A stretch of DNA of 64,000 bases from Atherix ibis. Lineage: Eukaryota; Arthropoda; Insecta; Diptera; Athericidae. Made by a program: the position numbers and the translations under genes. The stretch is taken from the NCBI GenBank assembly GCA_958298945.1, contig OY282608.1:81082806-81146805 (forward strand), in the 5' to 3' direction. The notes beneath the pieces are model-generated. The model saw only the letters and a list, made by a program, of their open reading frames with translations. It did not search any database and was not told the origin of the DNA. Below, piece by piece: positions 29,560 to 44,989 of the stretch (positions are counted from its first letter, which is position 1; every line of letters starts with the position of its first letter).

Positions 29560-31030
29560 ACGAAAAAACCAACAAACTAACGAATAAATAAACCAACAAA
29601 GCAACAAACGAACAAACCAACAAACCAACAAACAAACAAATCAAAAACCAACAAACCAACAAACCATCAAACCAACAAACCAACAAACCAACAAACAAAC
29701 AAGCCAACAAGCCAACAAACAAACAAGCCAACAAACGAACAAACGAACAAACCAACAAACCAACAAACAAATAAATCAACAAACCAATAAACCAACAAAC
29801 CAACAAACCAACAAACCAATAAACCAACAAACCAACAAACCAACAAGCCAACAAATGAACAAACGAACAAACCAACAAACCAACAAACAAACAAACCAAC
29901 AAACAAACAAGCCAACAAACGAACAAACGAACAAACCAACAAACCAACAAACCAACAAATAAATAAACCAACAAACCAACAAACGAACAAACCAACAAAC
30001 CAACAAACCAACAAACCAACAAACCAACAAACCAACAAACCAACAAAACAACAAGCCAACAAACCAACAAACCAACAAGCCAACAAGCGAACAAACCAAC
30101 AAACAAACAAACCAACAAGCCAACAAACCAACAAGCCAACAAACCAACAAGCCAACAAACCAACAAACAAATAAACCAACAAACCAACAAACGAACAAAC
30201 CAACAAACCAACAAACCAACAAACCAACAAGCCAACAAGCCAACAAACCAACAAACGAACAAACCAACAAACCAACACACCAACAAACCAACAAACCAAC
30301 AAACCAACAAACCAACAAACCAACAAGCCAACAAACCAACAAGCCAACAAACCAACAAACAAATAAACCAACAAACCACCAAACCAGCAAACCAACAAAC
30401 CAACAAGCCAACAAACCAATAACCCAATAAGCCAACAAACCAACAAACGAACAAACCAACATCCAACAAACCAACAAACCAACAAACCAACAAGCCAACA
30501 AGCCAACAAACCAACAAACCAACAAACGAACAAACCAACAAACAAACAAACCAACAAACCAATAAACCAACAAACCAACAAGCCAACAAGCCAACAAACC
30601 AACAAGCCAACAAACCAACAAGCCAACAAACCAACAAACCAACAAACCAACAAACCAACAAACTAATAAATCAACAAACCAACAAGCCAACAAACGAACA
30701 AACCAACAAACCAACAAACCAACAAATAAATAAACCAACAAACCAACAAACGAACAAACCAACAAACCAACAAACCAACAAAACAAAAAGCCAACAAACC
30801 ACCAAACCAACAAGCCAACAAGCGAACAAACCAACAAACAAACAAACCAACAAACCAACAAACCAACAAGCCAACAAACCAACAAACAAATAAACCAACA
30901 AACCAACAAACCAGCAAACCAACAAACCAACAAGCCAACAAACCAATAACCCAATAAGACAACAAACCAACAAACGAACAAACCAACAACCAACAAACCA
31001 ACAAACCAACAAACCAACAAACCAACAAAC
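29560..31030 (+). repeat. A2-like sub-block at the A/B junction
   Basis: The markers CCAATAACCCAATAAG (about 30,417) and its variant ending AATAAGAC (about 30,946) reappear here, together with the short monomers ACCAACATCCAAC and CAACCAACAAACC. A matching variant-type marker occurs at 37,920 inside subfamily B. This stretch therefore shares history with both 5,760-11,500 and with B, and forms the transition between the two subfamilies. Confidence 0.7.
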
Positions 31031-34000
31031 CTACAAACCAACAAACCAACAAACCAACAAACTAAACAAAACAACAAACCAACAAACCGACAAGCCAACA
31101 AACCAACAAGCCAACAAACCAACAAACCAACAAACCAACAAACCAACAAACCAACAAACAAACAAACCAACAAACCAACAAGCCGACAAGCCAAGAAACC
31201 AACAAGCCAATAACGAACAAACCAACAAACCAACAAACCAACAAACCAACAAACCAACAAACCAACAAACCAACAAACCAAAAAACCAACAAGCCAAAAA
31301 TCCAACAAACCAACAAGCCAACAAATTAAAAAACGAACAAACCACCAAACCAACAAACCAACAAACCAACAAACCAACAAGCCAACAAGCCAACAAACCA
31401 ACAAGCCAACAAACAAATAAACCAACAAACCAACAAACGAACAAACCAACAAACCAGCAAACCAACAAACCAACAAACCAACAAACAAAAAGACCAACAA
31501 ACCAACAAACCAACAAACTAACAAACCAACAAACCAACAAACCAACAAACCAACAAATAAACAAACCAACAAACCAACAAACCAATAACGAACAAACCAA
31601 CAAACCAACAAACCAACAAACCAACAAACCAACAAACCAACAAACCAACAAACCAAAAAACCAACAAACGAACAAACCGGCAAACCAACAAACCAACAAA
31701 CCAACAAGCCAACAAACCAAAAAACCAACAAACCAACAAACCAAAACACCAACAAACCAACAAACCAACAAACCAATAATGAACAAACCAACAAACCAAC
31801 AAACCAACAAACCAACAAACCAAAAAACCAACAAACGAACAAACCGGCAAACCAATAAACCAACAAACCAACAAGCCAACAAACCAAAAAAAAACAAACC
31901 AACAAACCTGAAAACCAACAAACCAACAAACCAACAAACCAACAAACCAACAAACCAACAAACCAACAAACCAACAAACCAACAAACCAACAAACCAACA
32001 AACCAACAAACCAACAAACCAACAAACCAACAAACCAACAAACCAACACGCCAACAAGCCAACAAACCATCAAGCCAACAAACGAACAAGCCAACAAACA
32101 AACAAACCATCAAATAAACAAACCAACAAGCCAACAAACTAACAAACCAACAAACCGACAAGCAAGCAAACCAACAAACCAATAAACCAACAAACCAACA
32201 AACCAACAAATCAACAAATAAACAAACCAACAAACCAGCAAACCAACAAACAAACAAAACCAACAAACCAACAAGCCAACAAGACAACAAACCAACAAGC
32301 CAACAAACGAACAAACCAACATGCCAACAAACCAACAAACCAACAAACCAACAAACCAACAAACCTACAAACCAACAAACCAACAAAAAAAAAAACCAAC
32401 AAACGAACAAACAAACAAACTAACAAACCAACAAACCAACAAACCAACAAACCAACAAACCAAAAAACCAAAACACCAACAAACCAACAAACCAACAAAC
32501 CAACAAACCAACAAACCAACAAACCAACAAACCAACGAACCAACGAACAAACAAACCAACAAACCACCAAACCATCAAACCAAAAAACCAACAAGCCAAC
32601 AAACCAACAGACCAACAAACCAAAAAGCCAACAAACCAACCAACAAACAAACCAACAAACCAACAAACAAATTAACCAACAAACGAACAAACCAACAAAC
32701 TAACAAACCAACAAACCAACAAACCAACAAACCAACAAACCAACAAGCCAACAAACCAAAAAACCAACAAACCAACATACCAACAAACCAACAAACCAAC
32801 AAACCAACAAACCAACAAACCAACAAACCAACAAACCAACAAGCCCACAAACAAACAAACCAACAAACAAACAAACCAACAAGCCAACAAACCAACAAAC
32901 CAACAAGCAAGCAAACCAACAAACCAATAAACCAACAAACCAATAAACCAACAAACTAACAAACCAACAAACCAACAAACCAGCAAACCAACAAACAAAC
33001 AAAACCAACAAACCAACAAACCAACTAGAAAACAAACCAACAAGCCAACAAACGAACAAACCAACATGCCAACAAACCAACAAACCAACAAACCAACAAA
33101 CCAACAAACCTACAAACCAACAAACCAACAAACAAAAAAACCAACAAACGAACAAACAAACAAACTAACAAACCAACAAACCAACAAACCAACAAACCAA
33201 CAAACCAACAAACCAAAAAACCAACAAACCAACAAACCAACAAACCAACAAACCAACAAACCAACAAACCAACAAACCAACAAACAAACAAACCAACAAA
33301 CCACCAAACCACCAAACCAAAAAGCCAACAAGCCAACAAACCAACAAACCAACAAACGAACAAACCAACAAGCCAAAAAACGAACAAACCAACAAACAAA
33401 CAAACCAACAAACCAACAAACAAATTAACCAACAAACGAACAAACCAACAAACTAACAAACCAACAAACCCACAAACCAACAAACCAACAAGCCAACAAA
33501 CCAAAAAACCAACAAACCAACAAACCAACAAACCAACAAACCAACAAACCAACAAACCAACAAACCAACAAACCAACAAACAAACAAACAAACAAACCAA
33601 CAAGTCAACAAACCAACAAACCAACAAGCCAACAAACCAGCAAACCAACAAACGAACAAAACCAACAAACCAACAAGCCAACAAACGAACAAACCAACAT
33701 GCCAACAAACCAACAAACCAACAAACCAACAAACCAACAAACCAACAAACCTACAAACCAACAAACCAACAAACAAAAAAACCAACAAACGAACAAACAA
33801 ACAAACTAACAAACCAACAAACCAACAAACCAACAAACCAAAAAACCAACAAACAAACAAACCAACAAACCAACAAACAAACAAACCAACAAACCAACAA
33901 ACCAACAAACAAACAAACCAACAAACCACCAAACCACCAAACCAACAAACCAACAAGCCAAAAAACCAACAAGCCAACAAACCAACAAACAAACAAACCA

Positions 34001-37000
34001 ACAAACGAACAAGCCAACAAGCCAACAAAGCAACAAGCCAATAACGAACAAACCAACAAACCAACAAACCAACAAACCAACAAACCAACAAACCAACAAA
34101 CCAACAAACCAACAAACCAACCAGCCAACAAACGAACAAACGAACAAACCAACAAACCAACAAATAAACAAACCAACAAACCAACAAACGAACAAACCAA
34201 CAAACCAACAAACCAACAAAACAACAAACCAACAAACCAACAAACCAACAATCCAACAAACCAACAAACCAACAAACCAACAAACCAACAAACAAACAAA
34301 CCAACAAACCAATAAACCAACAAACCAACAAACCAACAAACCAACAAACAAACAAACCAACAAACCAACAAGCCGACAAGCCAACAAACCAACAAGCCAA
34401 TAACGAACAAACCAACAAGCCAACAAATGAACAAACGAACAAACCAACAAACCAACAAACCAACAAACCAACAAACAAACAAGCCAACAAACGAACAAAC
34501 GAACAAACCAACAAACCAACAAATAAACAAACCAACAAACCAACAAACGAACAAACCAACAAACCAACAAACCAACAAAACAACAAACCAACAAACCAAC
34601 AAACCAACAATCCAACAAACCAACAAACCAACAAACCAACAAACCAACAAACCAACAAACCAACAAACCAACAAACCAACAAACCAACAAGCCAACAAGC
34701 CAACAAACCAACAAGCCAACAAACGAACAAACGAACAAACCAACAAACCAACAAACAAATAAACCAACAAACCAATAAACCAACAAACCAACAAACCAAC
34801 AAACCAACAAACCAACAAACCAACAAACCAACAAACCAACAAACCAACAAACCTACAAACCAACAAACCAACAAAGCAACAAACCAACAAACCAACAAAC
34901 TAAACAAAACAACAAACCAACAAACCAACAAACCGACAAGCCAACAAACCAACAAGCTAACAAACCAACAAACCAACAAACCAACAAACCAACAAACCAA
35001 CAAACAAACAAACCAACAAACCAACAAGCCGACAAGCCAAGAAACCAACAAGCCAATAACGAACAAACCAACAAACCAACAAACCAACAAACCAACAAAC
35101 CAACAAACCAAAAAACCAACAAGCCAACAAACCAACAAACCAACAAGCCAACAAATTAACAAACGAACAAACCACCAAACCAACAAACCAACAAACCAAC
35201 AAACCAAGAAGCCAACAAGCCAACAAACCAACAAGCCAACAAACAAATAAACCAACAAACCAAAAAACGAACAAACCAAGAAACCAGCAAACCAACAAAC
35301 CAACAAACAAAAAGACCAACAAACCAACAAACCAACAAACTAACAAACCAACAAACCAACAAACCAACAAACCAACAAACAAACAAACCAACAAACCAAC
35401 AAACCAATAACGAACAAACCAACAAACCAACAAACCAACAAACCAACAAACCAACAAACCAACAAACCAACAAACCAAAAAACCAACAAACGAACAAACC
35501 GGCAAACCAACAAACCAACAAACCAACAAGCCAACAAACCAAAAAACCAACAAACCAACAAACCAAAAAACCAACAAACCAACAAACCAACAAACCAATA
35601 ACGAACAAACCAACAAACCAACAAACAAACAAACCAACAAACCAACAAACCAAAAAACCAACAAACGAACAAACCGGCAAACCAACAAACCAACAAACCA
35701 ACAAGCCAACAAACCAAAAAACCAACAAACCAACAAACCAGAAAACCAACAAACCAACAAACCAACAACCCAACAAACCAACAAACCAACAAACCAACAA
35801 ACCAACAAACCAACAAACCAACAAACCAACAAACCAACAAACCAACAAAAAAACAAACCAACAAACCAACACGCCAACAAGCCAACAAACCATCAAGCCA
35901 ACAAACGAATAAGCCAACAAACAAACAAACCATCAAATAAACAAACCAACAAGCCAACAAACCAACAAACCAACAAACCAACAAGCAAGCAAACCAACAA
36001 ACCAATAAACCAACAAACCAACAAACCAACAAATTAACAAATAAACAAACCAACAAACCAGCAAACCAACAAACAAACAAAACCAACAAACCAACAAGCC
36101 AACAAGACAACAAACCAACAAGCCAACAAACGAACAAACCAACATGCCAACTAACCAACAAACCAACAAACCAACAAACCAACAAACCAAAAAACCAACA
36201 AACCAACAAACCAACAAACCAACAAACCAACAAACAAACAAACCAACAAACCAACGAACCAACAAACAAACAAACCAACAAACCACCAAACCATCAAACC
36301 AAAAAACCAACAAGCCAACAAACCAACAAACCAACAAACCAACAAGCCAACAAACCAACCAACAAACAAACCAACAAACCAACAAACAAATTAACCAACA
36401 AACGAACAAACCAACAAACTAACAAACCAACAAACCAACAAACCAACAAACCAACAAACCAACAAGCCAACAAACCAAAAAACCAACAAACCAACAAACC
36501 AACAAACCAACAAACCAACAAACCAACAAACCAACAAACGAACAAGCCAACAAACCAACAAACCAACAAACCAACAAACCAACAAACAAACAAACCAACA
36601 AGTCAACAAACCAACAAACCAACAAACCAACAAACCAACAAACCAACAAACCAACAAACAAACAAACCAACAAACCAACGAACCAACAAACAAACAAACC
36701 AACAAATCACCAAACCATCAAACCAAAAAACCAACAAGCCAACAAACCAACAAACCAACAAACCAACAAGCCAACAAACCAACCAACAAACAAACCAACA
36801 AACCAACAAACAAATTAACCAACAAACGAACAAACCAACAAACTGACAAACCAACAAACCAACAAACCAACAAACCAACAAACCAACAAGCCAACAAACC
36901 AAAAAACCAACAAACCAACAAACCAACAAACCAACAAACCAACAAACAAACAAGTCAACAAACTAACAAACCAACAAGCCAACAAACCAGCAAACCAACC

Positions 37001-40000
37001 AACGAACAAAACCAAAAAACCAACTAGCCAATAAGACAACAAACCAACAAACCAACAAACGAACAAGCCAACAAACAAACAAACCAACAAACAAACAAAC
37101 CAACAAGCCAACAAACCAACAAACCAACAAGCAAGCAAACCAACAAACCAATTAACCAACAAACCAACAAGCCAACAAACTAACAAACCAACAAACCAAC
37201 AAACCAGCAAACCAACAAACAAACAAAACCAACAAACCAACAAACCAACAAGACAACAACCATCAAGCCAACAAACGAACAAACCAACATGCCAACAAAC
37301 CAACAAACCAACAAACCAACAAACCAACAAACCAACAAACCAACAAACCTACAAACCAATAAACCAACATACAAAAAAACCAACAAACGAACAAACAAAC
37401 AAACTAACAAACCAACAAACCAACAAACCAACAAACCAACAAACCAACAAACCAAAAAACCAACAAACCAACAAACCAACAAACCAACAAACCAACAAAC
37501 CAACAAACCAACAAACCAACGAACCAACAAACAAACAAACAAACCAACAAACTACCAAACCACCAAACCAAAAAGCCAACAAGCCAACAAACCAACAAAC
37601 CAACAAACCAACAAGCCAACAAACGAACAAACCAACAAACAAACAAACCAACAAACAAATTAACCAACAAACGAACAAACCAACAAACTAACAAACCAAC
37701 AAACCCACAAACCAACAAACCAACAAACCAACAAACCAACAAACCAACAAACCAACAAAACAAAAAGCCAACAAACCACCAAACCAACAAGCCAACAAGC
37801 AAACAAACCAACAAACAAACAAACCAACAAACCAACAAACCAACAAGCCAACAAACCAACAAACAAATAAACCAACAAACCAACAAACCAGCAAACCAAC
37901 AAACCAACAAACCAACAAACCAATAACCCAATAAGACAACAAACCAACAAACGAACAAATCAACAACCAACAAACCAACAAACCAACAAACCAACAAGCC
38001 AACAAGCCAACAAGCAAACAAACCAACAAGCCAACAAACGAACAAACGAACAAACCAACAAACCAACAAACAAATAAACCAACAAACCAATAAACCAACA
38101 AACCAACAAACCAACAAACCAACAAACCAACAAACCAACAAACCAACAAACCAACAAACCAACAAACCTACAAACCAACAAACCAACAAAGCAACAAACC
38201 AACAAACCAACAAACTAAACAAAACAACAAACCAACAAACCGACAAGCCAACAAACCAACAAGCCAACAAACCAACAAACCAACAAACCAACAAACCAAC
38301 AAACCAACAAACCAACAAACCAACAAACCAACAAACAAACAAACCAACAAACCAACAAGCCGACAAGCCAAGAAACCAACAAGCCAATAACGAACAAACC
38401 AACAAACCAACAAACCAACAAACCAACAAACCAACAAACCAACAAACCAACAAACCAAAAAACCAACAAGCCAACAATCCAACAAACCAACAAGCCAACA
38501 AATTAAAAAACGAACAAACCACCAAACCAACAAACCAACAAACCAACAAACCAACAAACCAACAAGCCAACAAGCCAACAAACCAACAAGCCAAGAAACA
38601 AATAAACCAACAAACCAACAAACGAACAAACCAACAAACCAGCAAACCAATAAACCAACAAACAAAAAGACCAACAAACCAACAAACCAACAAACTAACA
38701 AACCAACAAACCAACAAACCAACAAACCAACAAACAAACAAACCAACAAACCATCAAACCAATAACGAACAAACCAACAAACCAACAAACCAACAAACCA
38801 ACAAACCAACAAACCAACAAACCAACAAACCAACAAACCAACAAACCAACAAACCAAAAAACCAACAAACGAACAAACCGGCAAACCAACAAACCAACAA
38901 ACCAACAAGCCAACAAACCAAAAAACCAACAAACCAAAAACCAAAAAACCAACAAACCAACAAACCAACAAACCAATAACGAACAAACCAACAAACCAAC
39001 AAACCAACAAACCAACAAACCAACAAACCAACAAACCAAAAAACCAACAAACGAACAAACCGGCAAACCAAAAAACCAACAAACCAACAAGCCAACAAAC
39101 CAAAAAAAAAATAAACCAACAAACCTGAAAACCAACAAACCAACAAACCAACAAACCAACAACCCAACAAACCAACAAACCAACAAACCAACAAACCAAC
39201 AAACCAACAAACCAACAAACCAACAAACCGACAAACCAACAAACCAACAAACCAACAAACCAACAAACCAATAAACCAACACGCCAACAAGCCAACAAAC
39301 CATCAAGCCAACAAACGAACAAGCCAACAAACAAACAAACCATTAAATAAACAAACCAACAAGCCAACAAACTAACAAACCAACAAACCAACAAGCAAAC
39401 AAACCAACAAACCAATAAACCAACAAACCAACAAACCAACAAATCAACAAATAAACAAACCAACAAACCAGCAAACCAACAAACAAACAAAACCAACAAA
39501 CCAACAAGCCAACAAGACAACAAACCAACAAGCCAACAAACGAACAAACCAACATGCCAAAAAACCAACAAACCAACAAACCAAAAAACCAACAAACCTA
39601 CAAACCAACAAACCAACAAACAAAAAAACCAACAAACGAACAAACAAACAAACTAACAAACCAACAAACCAACAAACCAACAAACCAACAAACCAACAAA
39701 CCAACAAACCAAAACACCAACAAACCAACAAACCAACAAACCAACAAACCAACAAACCAACAAACCAACAAACCAACGAACCAACGAACAAACAAACCAA
39801 CAAACCACCAAACCATCAAACCAAAAAACAACAAGCCAAGAAACCAACAGACCAACAAACCAACAAGCCAACAAACCAACCAACAAACAAACCAACAAAC
39901 CAACAAACAAATTAACCAACAAACGAACAAACCAACAAACTAACAAACCAACAAACCAACAAACCAACAAACCAACAAACCAACAAGCCAACAAACCAAA

Positions 40001-40445
40001 AAACCAACAAACCAACAAACCAACAAACCAACAAACCAACAAACCAACAAACCAACAAACCAACAAACCAACAAACCAACAAACCAACAAACCAACAAAC
40101 CAACAAACCAACAAACCAACAAACAAACAAGTCAACAAAACAACAAACCAACAAGCCAAAAAAGCAGCAAACCAACCAACGAACAGATCAAACAAACCAA
40201 CAAGCTAATAAGACAACAAACCAACAAACCAACAAACGAACAAGCCAACAAACCAACAAACCAACAAACCAACAAACCAACAAACAAACAAACCAACAAG
40301 TCAACAAACCAACAAACCAACAAGCCCACAAACAAACAAACCAACAAACAAACAAACAAACAAACCAACAAGCCAACAAACCAACAAACCAACAAGCAAG
40401 CAAACCAACAAACCAATAAACCAACAAACCAATAAACCAACAAAC
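31030..40445 (+). repeat. Subfamily B, block B1 of the satellite
   Basis: From about 31,060 a new marker set appears: AAACTAAACAAAACAAC (31,061; 34,897; 38,214), AAGCCGACAAGCCAAG (31,182; 35,030; 38,358), AAATTAA, AAAAAGACC, AAGCAAGCAAACC, AAGACAACAAACC and AACACGCCAACAAGCC. A unit of about 7.2 kb is suggested by 31,031-32,410 recurring at about 38,264-39,643 (offset 7,233 bp) with moderate divergence. A-like islands lie at about 34,110-34,850 and 37,980-38,160. No gene is present. Confidence 0.8.
31912..32047 (+). repeat. Perfect run of 17 canonical monomers
   Basis: There are 136 unbroken bases of AAACCAAC between AAACCTGAAAACC and ACGCCAACAAGCC. Corresponding positions in related B units (before the ACGCC marker near 35,871, 39,281, 43,726, 49,497 and 50,806) also carry long canonical runs but of different lengths. 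Confidence 0.9.
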
Positions 40446-43400
40446 TAACAAACCAACAAACCAACAAACCAGCAAACCAACAAACAAACAAAACCAACAA
40501 ACCAACAAACCAACAAGACAACAAACCAACAAGCCAACAAACGAACAAACCAACATGCCAACAAACCAACAAACCAACAAACCAACAAACCAACAAACCT
40601 ACAAACCAACAAACCAACAAACAAAAAAACCAACAAACGAACAAACAAACAAACTAACAAACCAACAAACCAACAAACCAACAAACCAACAAACCAACAA
40701 ACCAACAAACCAAAAAACCAACAAACCAACAAACCAACAAACCAACAAACCAACAAACCAACAAACCAACAAACCAACGAACCAACAAACAAACAAACCA
40801 ACAAACCACCAAACCACCAAACCAAAAAGCCAACAAGCCAACAAACCAACAAACCAACAAACCAACAAGCCAAAAAACGAACAAACCAACAAACAAACAA
40901 ACCAACAAACCAACAAACAAATTAACCAACAAACGAACAAACCAACAAACTAACAAACCAACAAACCCACAAACCAACAAACCAACAAGCCAACAAACCA
41001 AAAAACCAACAAACCAACAAACCAACAAACCAACAAACCAACAAACCAACAAACCAACAAACCAACAAACCAACAAACCAACAAACAAACAAACCAACAA
41101 GTCAACAAACCAACAAACCAACAAGCCAACAAACCAGCAAACCAACAAACGAACAAAACCAACAAACCAACAAGCCAACAAGACAACAAACCAACAAACC
41201 AACAAACGAACAAACCAACATGCCAACAAACCAACAAACCAACAAACCAACAAACCAACAAAGCAACAAACCTACAAACCAACAAACCAAAAAACAAAAA
41301 AATCAACAAACGAACAAACAAACAAACTAACAAACCAACAAACCAACAAACCAACAAACCAAAAAACCAACAAACAAACAAACCAATAAACCAACAAACC
41401 AACAAACCAACAAACCAACAAACCAACAAACAAGCAAACCAACAAACCACCAAACCACCAAACCACCAAACCAACAAACCAACAAGCCAAAAAACCAACA
41501 AGCCAACAAACCAACAAACAAACAAACTAACAAACGAACAAGCCAACAAGCCAACAAAGCAACAAGCCAATAACGAACAAACCAACAAACCAACAAACCA
41601 ACAAACCAACAAACCAACAAACCAACAAACCAACAAACCAAGAAACCAACCAGCCAACAAGCCAACAAACCAACAAGCCAACAAATGAACAAACGAACAA
41701 ACCAACAAACCAACAAACCAACAAACCAACAAACCAACAAACCAACAAACCAACAAACCAACAAACAAACAAACCAACAAACCAACAAGCCAACAAGCCA
41801 ACAAACCAACAAGCCAATAACGAACAAACCAACAAGCCAACAAATAGACAAACGAACAAACCAACAAACCAACAAACCAACAAACCAACAAACCAACAAA
41901 CAAACAAGCCAACAAACGAACAAACGAACAAACCAACAAACCAACAAATAAACAAACCAACAAACCAACAAACGAACAAACCAACAAACCAACAAACCAA
42001 CAAAACAACAAACCAACAAACCAACAAACCAACAATCCAACAAACCAACAAACCAACAAACCAACAAACCAACAAACCAACAAACCAACAAACCAACAAA
42101 CCAACAAACCAACAAGCCAACAAGCCAACAAACCAACAAGCCAACAAACGAACAAACGAACAAACCAACAAACCAACAAACAAATAAACCAACAAACCAA
42201 TAAACCAACAAACCAACAAACCAACAAACCAACAAACCAACAAACCAACAAACCAACAAACCAACAAACCTACAAACCAACAAACCAACAAAGCAACAAA
42301 CCAACAAACCAACAAACTAAACAAAACAACAAACCAACAAACCGACAACCCAACAAACCAACAAGCTAACAAACCAACAAACCAACAAACCAACAAACCA
42401 ACAAACAAACAAACCAACAAACCAACAAGCCGACAAGCCAAGAAACCAACAAGCCAATAACGAACAAACCAACAAACCAACAAACCAACAAACCAACAAA
42501 CCAACAAACCAAAAAACCAACAAGCCAACAATCCAACAAACCAACAAGCCAACAAATTAACAAACGAACAAACCACCAAACCAACAAACCAACAAACCAA
42601 CAAACCAAGAAGCCAACAAACCAACAAGCCAACAAACAAATAAACCAACAAACCAACAAACGAACAAACCAAGAAACCAGCAAACCAACAAACCAACAAA
42701 CAAAAAGACCAACAAACCAACAAACCAACAAACTAACAAACCAACAAACCAACAAACTAACAAACCAACAAACAAACAAACCAACAAACCAACAAACCAA
42801 TAACGAACAAACCAACAAACCAACAAACCAACAAACCAACAAACCAACAAACCAACAAACCAACAAACCAAAAAACCAACAAACGAACACACCGGCAAAC
42901 CAACAAACCAACAAACCAACAAGCCAACAAACCAAAAAACCAACAAACCAACAAACCAAAAAACCAACAAACCAAGAAACCAACAAACCAATAACGAACA
43001 AACCAACAAACCAACAAACAAACAAACCAACAAACCAACAAACCAAAAAACCAACAAACAAATAAACCAACAAACCAACAAACGAACAAACCAAGAAACC
43101 AGCAAACCAACAAACCAACAAACAAAAAGACCAACAAACCAACAAACCAACAAACTAACAAACCAACAAACCAACAAACTAACAAACCAACAAACAAACA
43201 AACCAACAAACCAACAAACCAATAACGAACAAACCAACAAACCAACAAACCAACAAACCAACAAACCAACAAACCAACAAACCAACAAACCAAAAAACCA
43301 ACAAACGAACACACCGGCAAACCAACAAACCAACAAACCAACAAGCCAACAAACCAAAAAACCAACAAACCAACAAACCAAAAAACCAACAAACCAAGAA

Positions 43401-44890
43401 ACCAACAAACCAATAACGAACAAACCAACAAACCAACAAACAAACAAACCAACAAACCAACAAACCAAAAAACCAACAAACGAACAAACCGGCAAACCAA
43501 CAAACCAACAAACCAACAAGCCAACAAACCAAAAAACTAACAAACCAACAAACCAGAAAACCAACAAACCAACAAACCAACAAACCAACAACCCAACAAA
43601 CCAACAAACCAACAAACCAACAAACCAACAAACCAACAAACCAACAAACCAACAAACCAACAAACCAACAAACCAACAAACCAACAAACCAACAAACCAA
43701 CAAACCAACAAACCAACAAACCAACACGCCAACAAGCCAACAAACCATCAAGCCAACAAACGAACAAGCCAACAAACAAACAAACCATCAAATAAACAAA
43801 CCAACAAGCCAACAAACCAACAAACCAACAAACCAACAAACCAACAATCCAACAAACCAACAAACCAACAAACCAACAAACCAACAAACCAACAAACCAA
43901 CAAACCAACAAACCAACAAACCAACAAGCCAACAAGCCAACAAACCAACAAGCCAACAAACGAACAAACGAACAAACCAACAAACCAACAAACAAATAAA
44001 CCAACAAACCAATAAACCAACAAACCAACAAACCAACAAACCAACAAACCAACAAACCAACAAACCAACAAACCAACAAACCAACAAACCTACAAACCAA
44101 CAAACCAACAAAGCAACAAACCAACAAACCAACAAACTAAACAAAACAACAAACCAACAAACCGACAAGCCAACAAACCAACAAGCTAACAAACCAACAA
44201 ACCAACAAACCAACAAACAAACAAACCAACAAACCAACAAGCCGACAAGCCAAGAAACCAACAAGCCAATAACGAACAAACCAACAAACCAACAAACCAA
44301 CAAACCAACAAACCAACAAACCAAAAAACCAACAAGCCAACAATCCAACAAACCAACAAGCCAACAAATTAACAAACGAACAAACCACCAAACCAACAAA
44401 CCAACAAACCAACAAACCAAGAAGCCAACAAGCCAACAAACCAACAAGCCAACAAACAAATAAACCAACAAACCAACAAACGAACAAACCAAGAAACCAG
44501 CAAACCAACAAACCAACAAACAAAAAGACCAACAAACCAACAAACCAACAAACTAACAAACCAACAAACCAACAAACCAACAAACCAACAAACAAACAAA
44601 CCAACAAACCAACAAACCAATAACGAACAAACCAACAAACCAACAAACCAACAAACCAACAAACCAACAAACCAACAAACCAAAAAACCAACAAACGAAC
44701 AAACCGGCAAACCAACAAACCAACAAACCAACAAGCCAACAAACCAAAAAACCAACAAACCAACAAACCAAAAAACCAACAAACCAACAAACCAACAAAC
44801 CAATACAGAACAAACCAACAAACCAACAAACAAACAAACCAACAAACCAACAAACCAACAAACCAAAAAACCAACAAACGAACAAACCGG
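40445..44890 (+). repeat. B2 higher-order unit, copy 1
   Basis: This segment pairs with about 46,671-50,690. The offset is 6,226 bp across 40,445-41,520, then 6,210-6,218 bp to about 42,720, then about 5,772-5,796 bp beyond the local 422-bp duplication. Shared rare markers include AAAACAAAAAAATC (about 41,290 and 47,516) and AATACAGAAC (44,804 and 50,600). Copy 1 carries the extra 422-bp repeat, which explains most of the length difference. Confidence 0.88.
42634..43480 (+). repeat. Exact 422-bp tandem duplication
   Basis: The units are about 42,634-43,055 and 43,056-43,480. Four markers repeat at exactly 422 bp: AAAAAGACC (G at 42,707 and 43,129), CCAATAACG (42,801 and 43,223), ACACCGGC (42,892 and 43,314) and a second CCAATAACG (42,992 and 43,414). 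ACACCGGC is a private variant of the usual AAACCGGC. The related copy at 46,671-50,690 has this segment once, so the duplication is younger than the 6.2-kb event. Confidence 0.95.
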
Positions 44891-44989
44891 CAAACCAACA
44901 AACCAACAAACCAACAAACCAACAAACCAACAAACCAACAAACCAACAAACCAACAAACCAACAAACCAACAAACCAGCAAACCAACAA

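Larger units (their letters stand above)
11500..29560 (+). repeat. Subfamily A, block A3: nested segmental duplications
   Basis: This A-type block is dominated by duplications, listed as separate entries. The AACATGCC landmark recurs at about 12,246, 12,839, 14,706, 17,179, 19,350, 21,015, 22,446, 24,173, 26,098 and 28,375. The marker AAGGCAAC is seen at 12,056, 12,649, 14,516, 19,161, 22,255 and 28,191. Spacing between landmarks is irregular, which fits repeated unequal exchange rather than one fixed higher-order unit. No non-repeat sequence is present. Confidence 0.85.
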
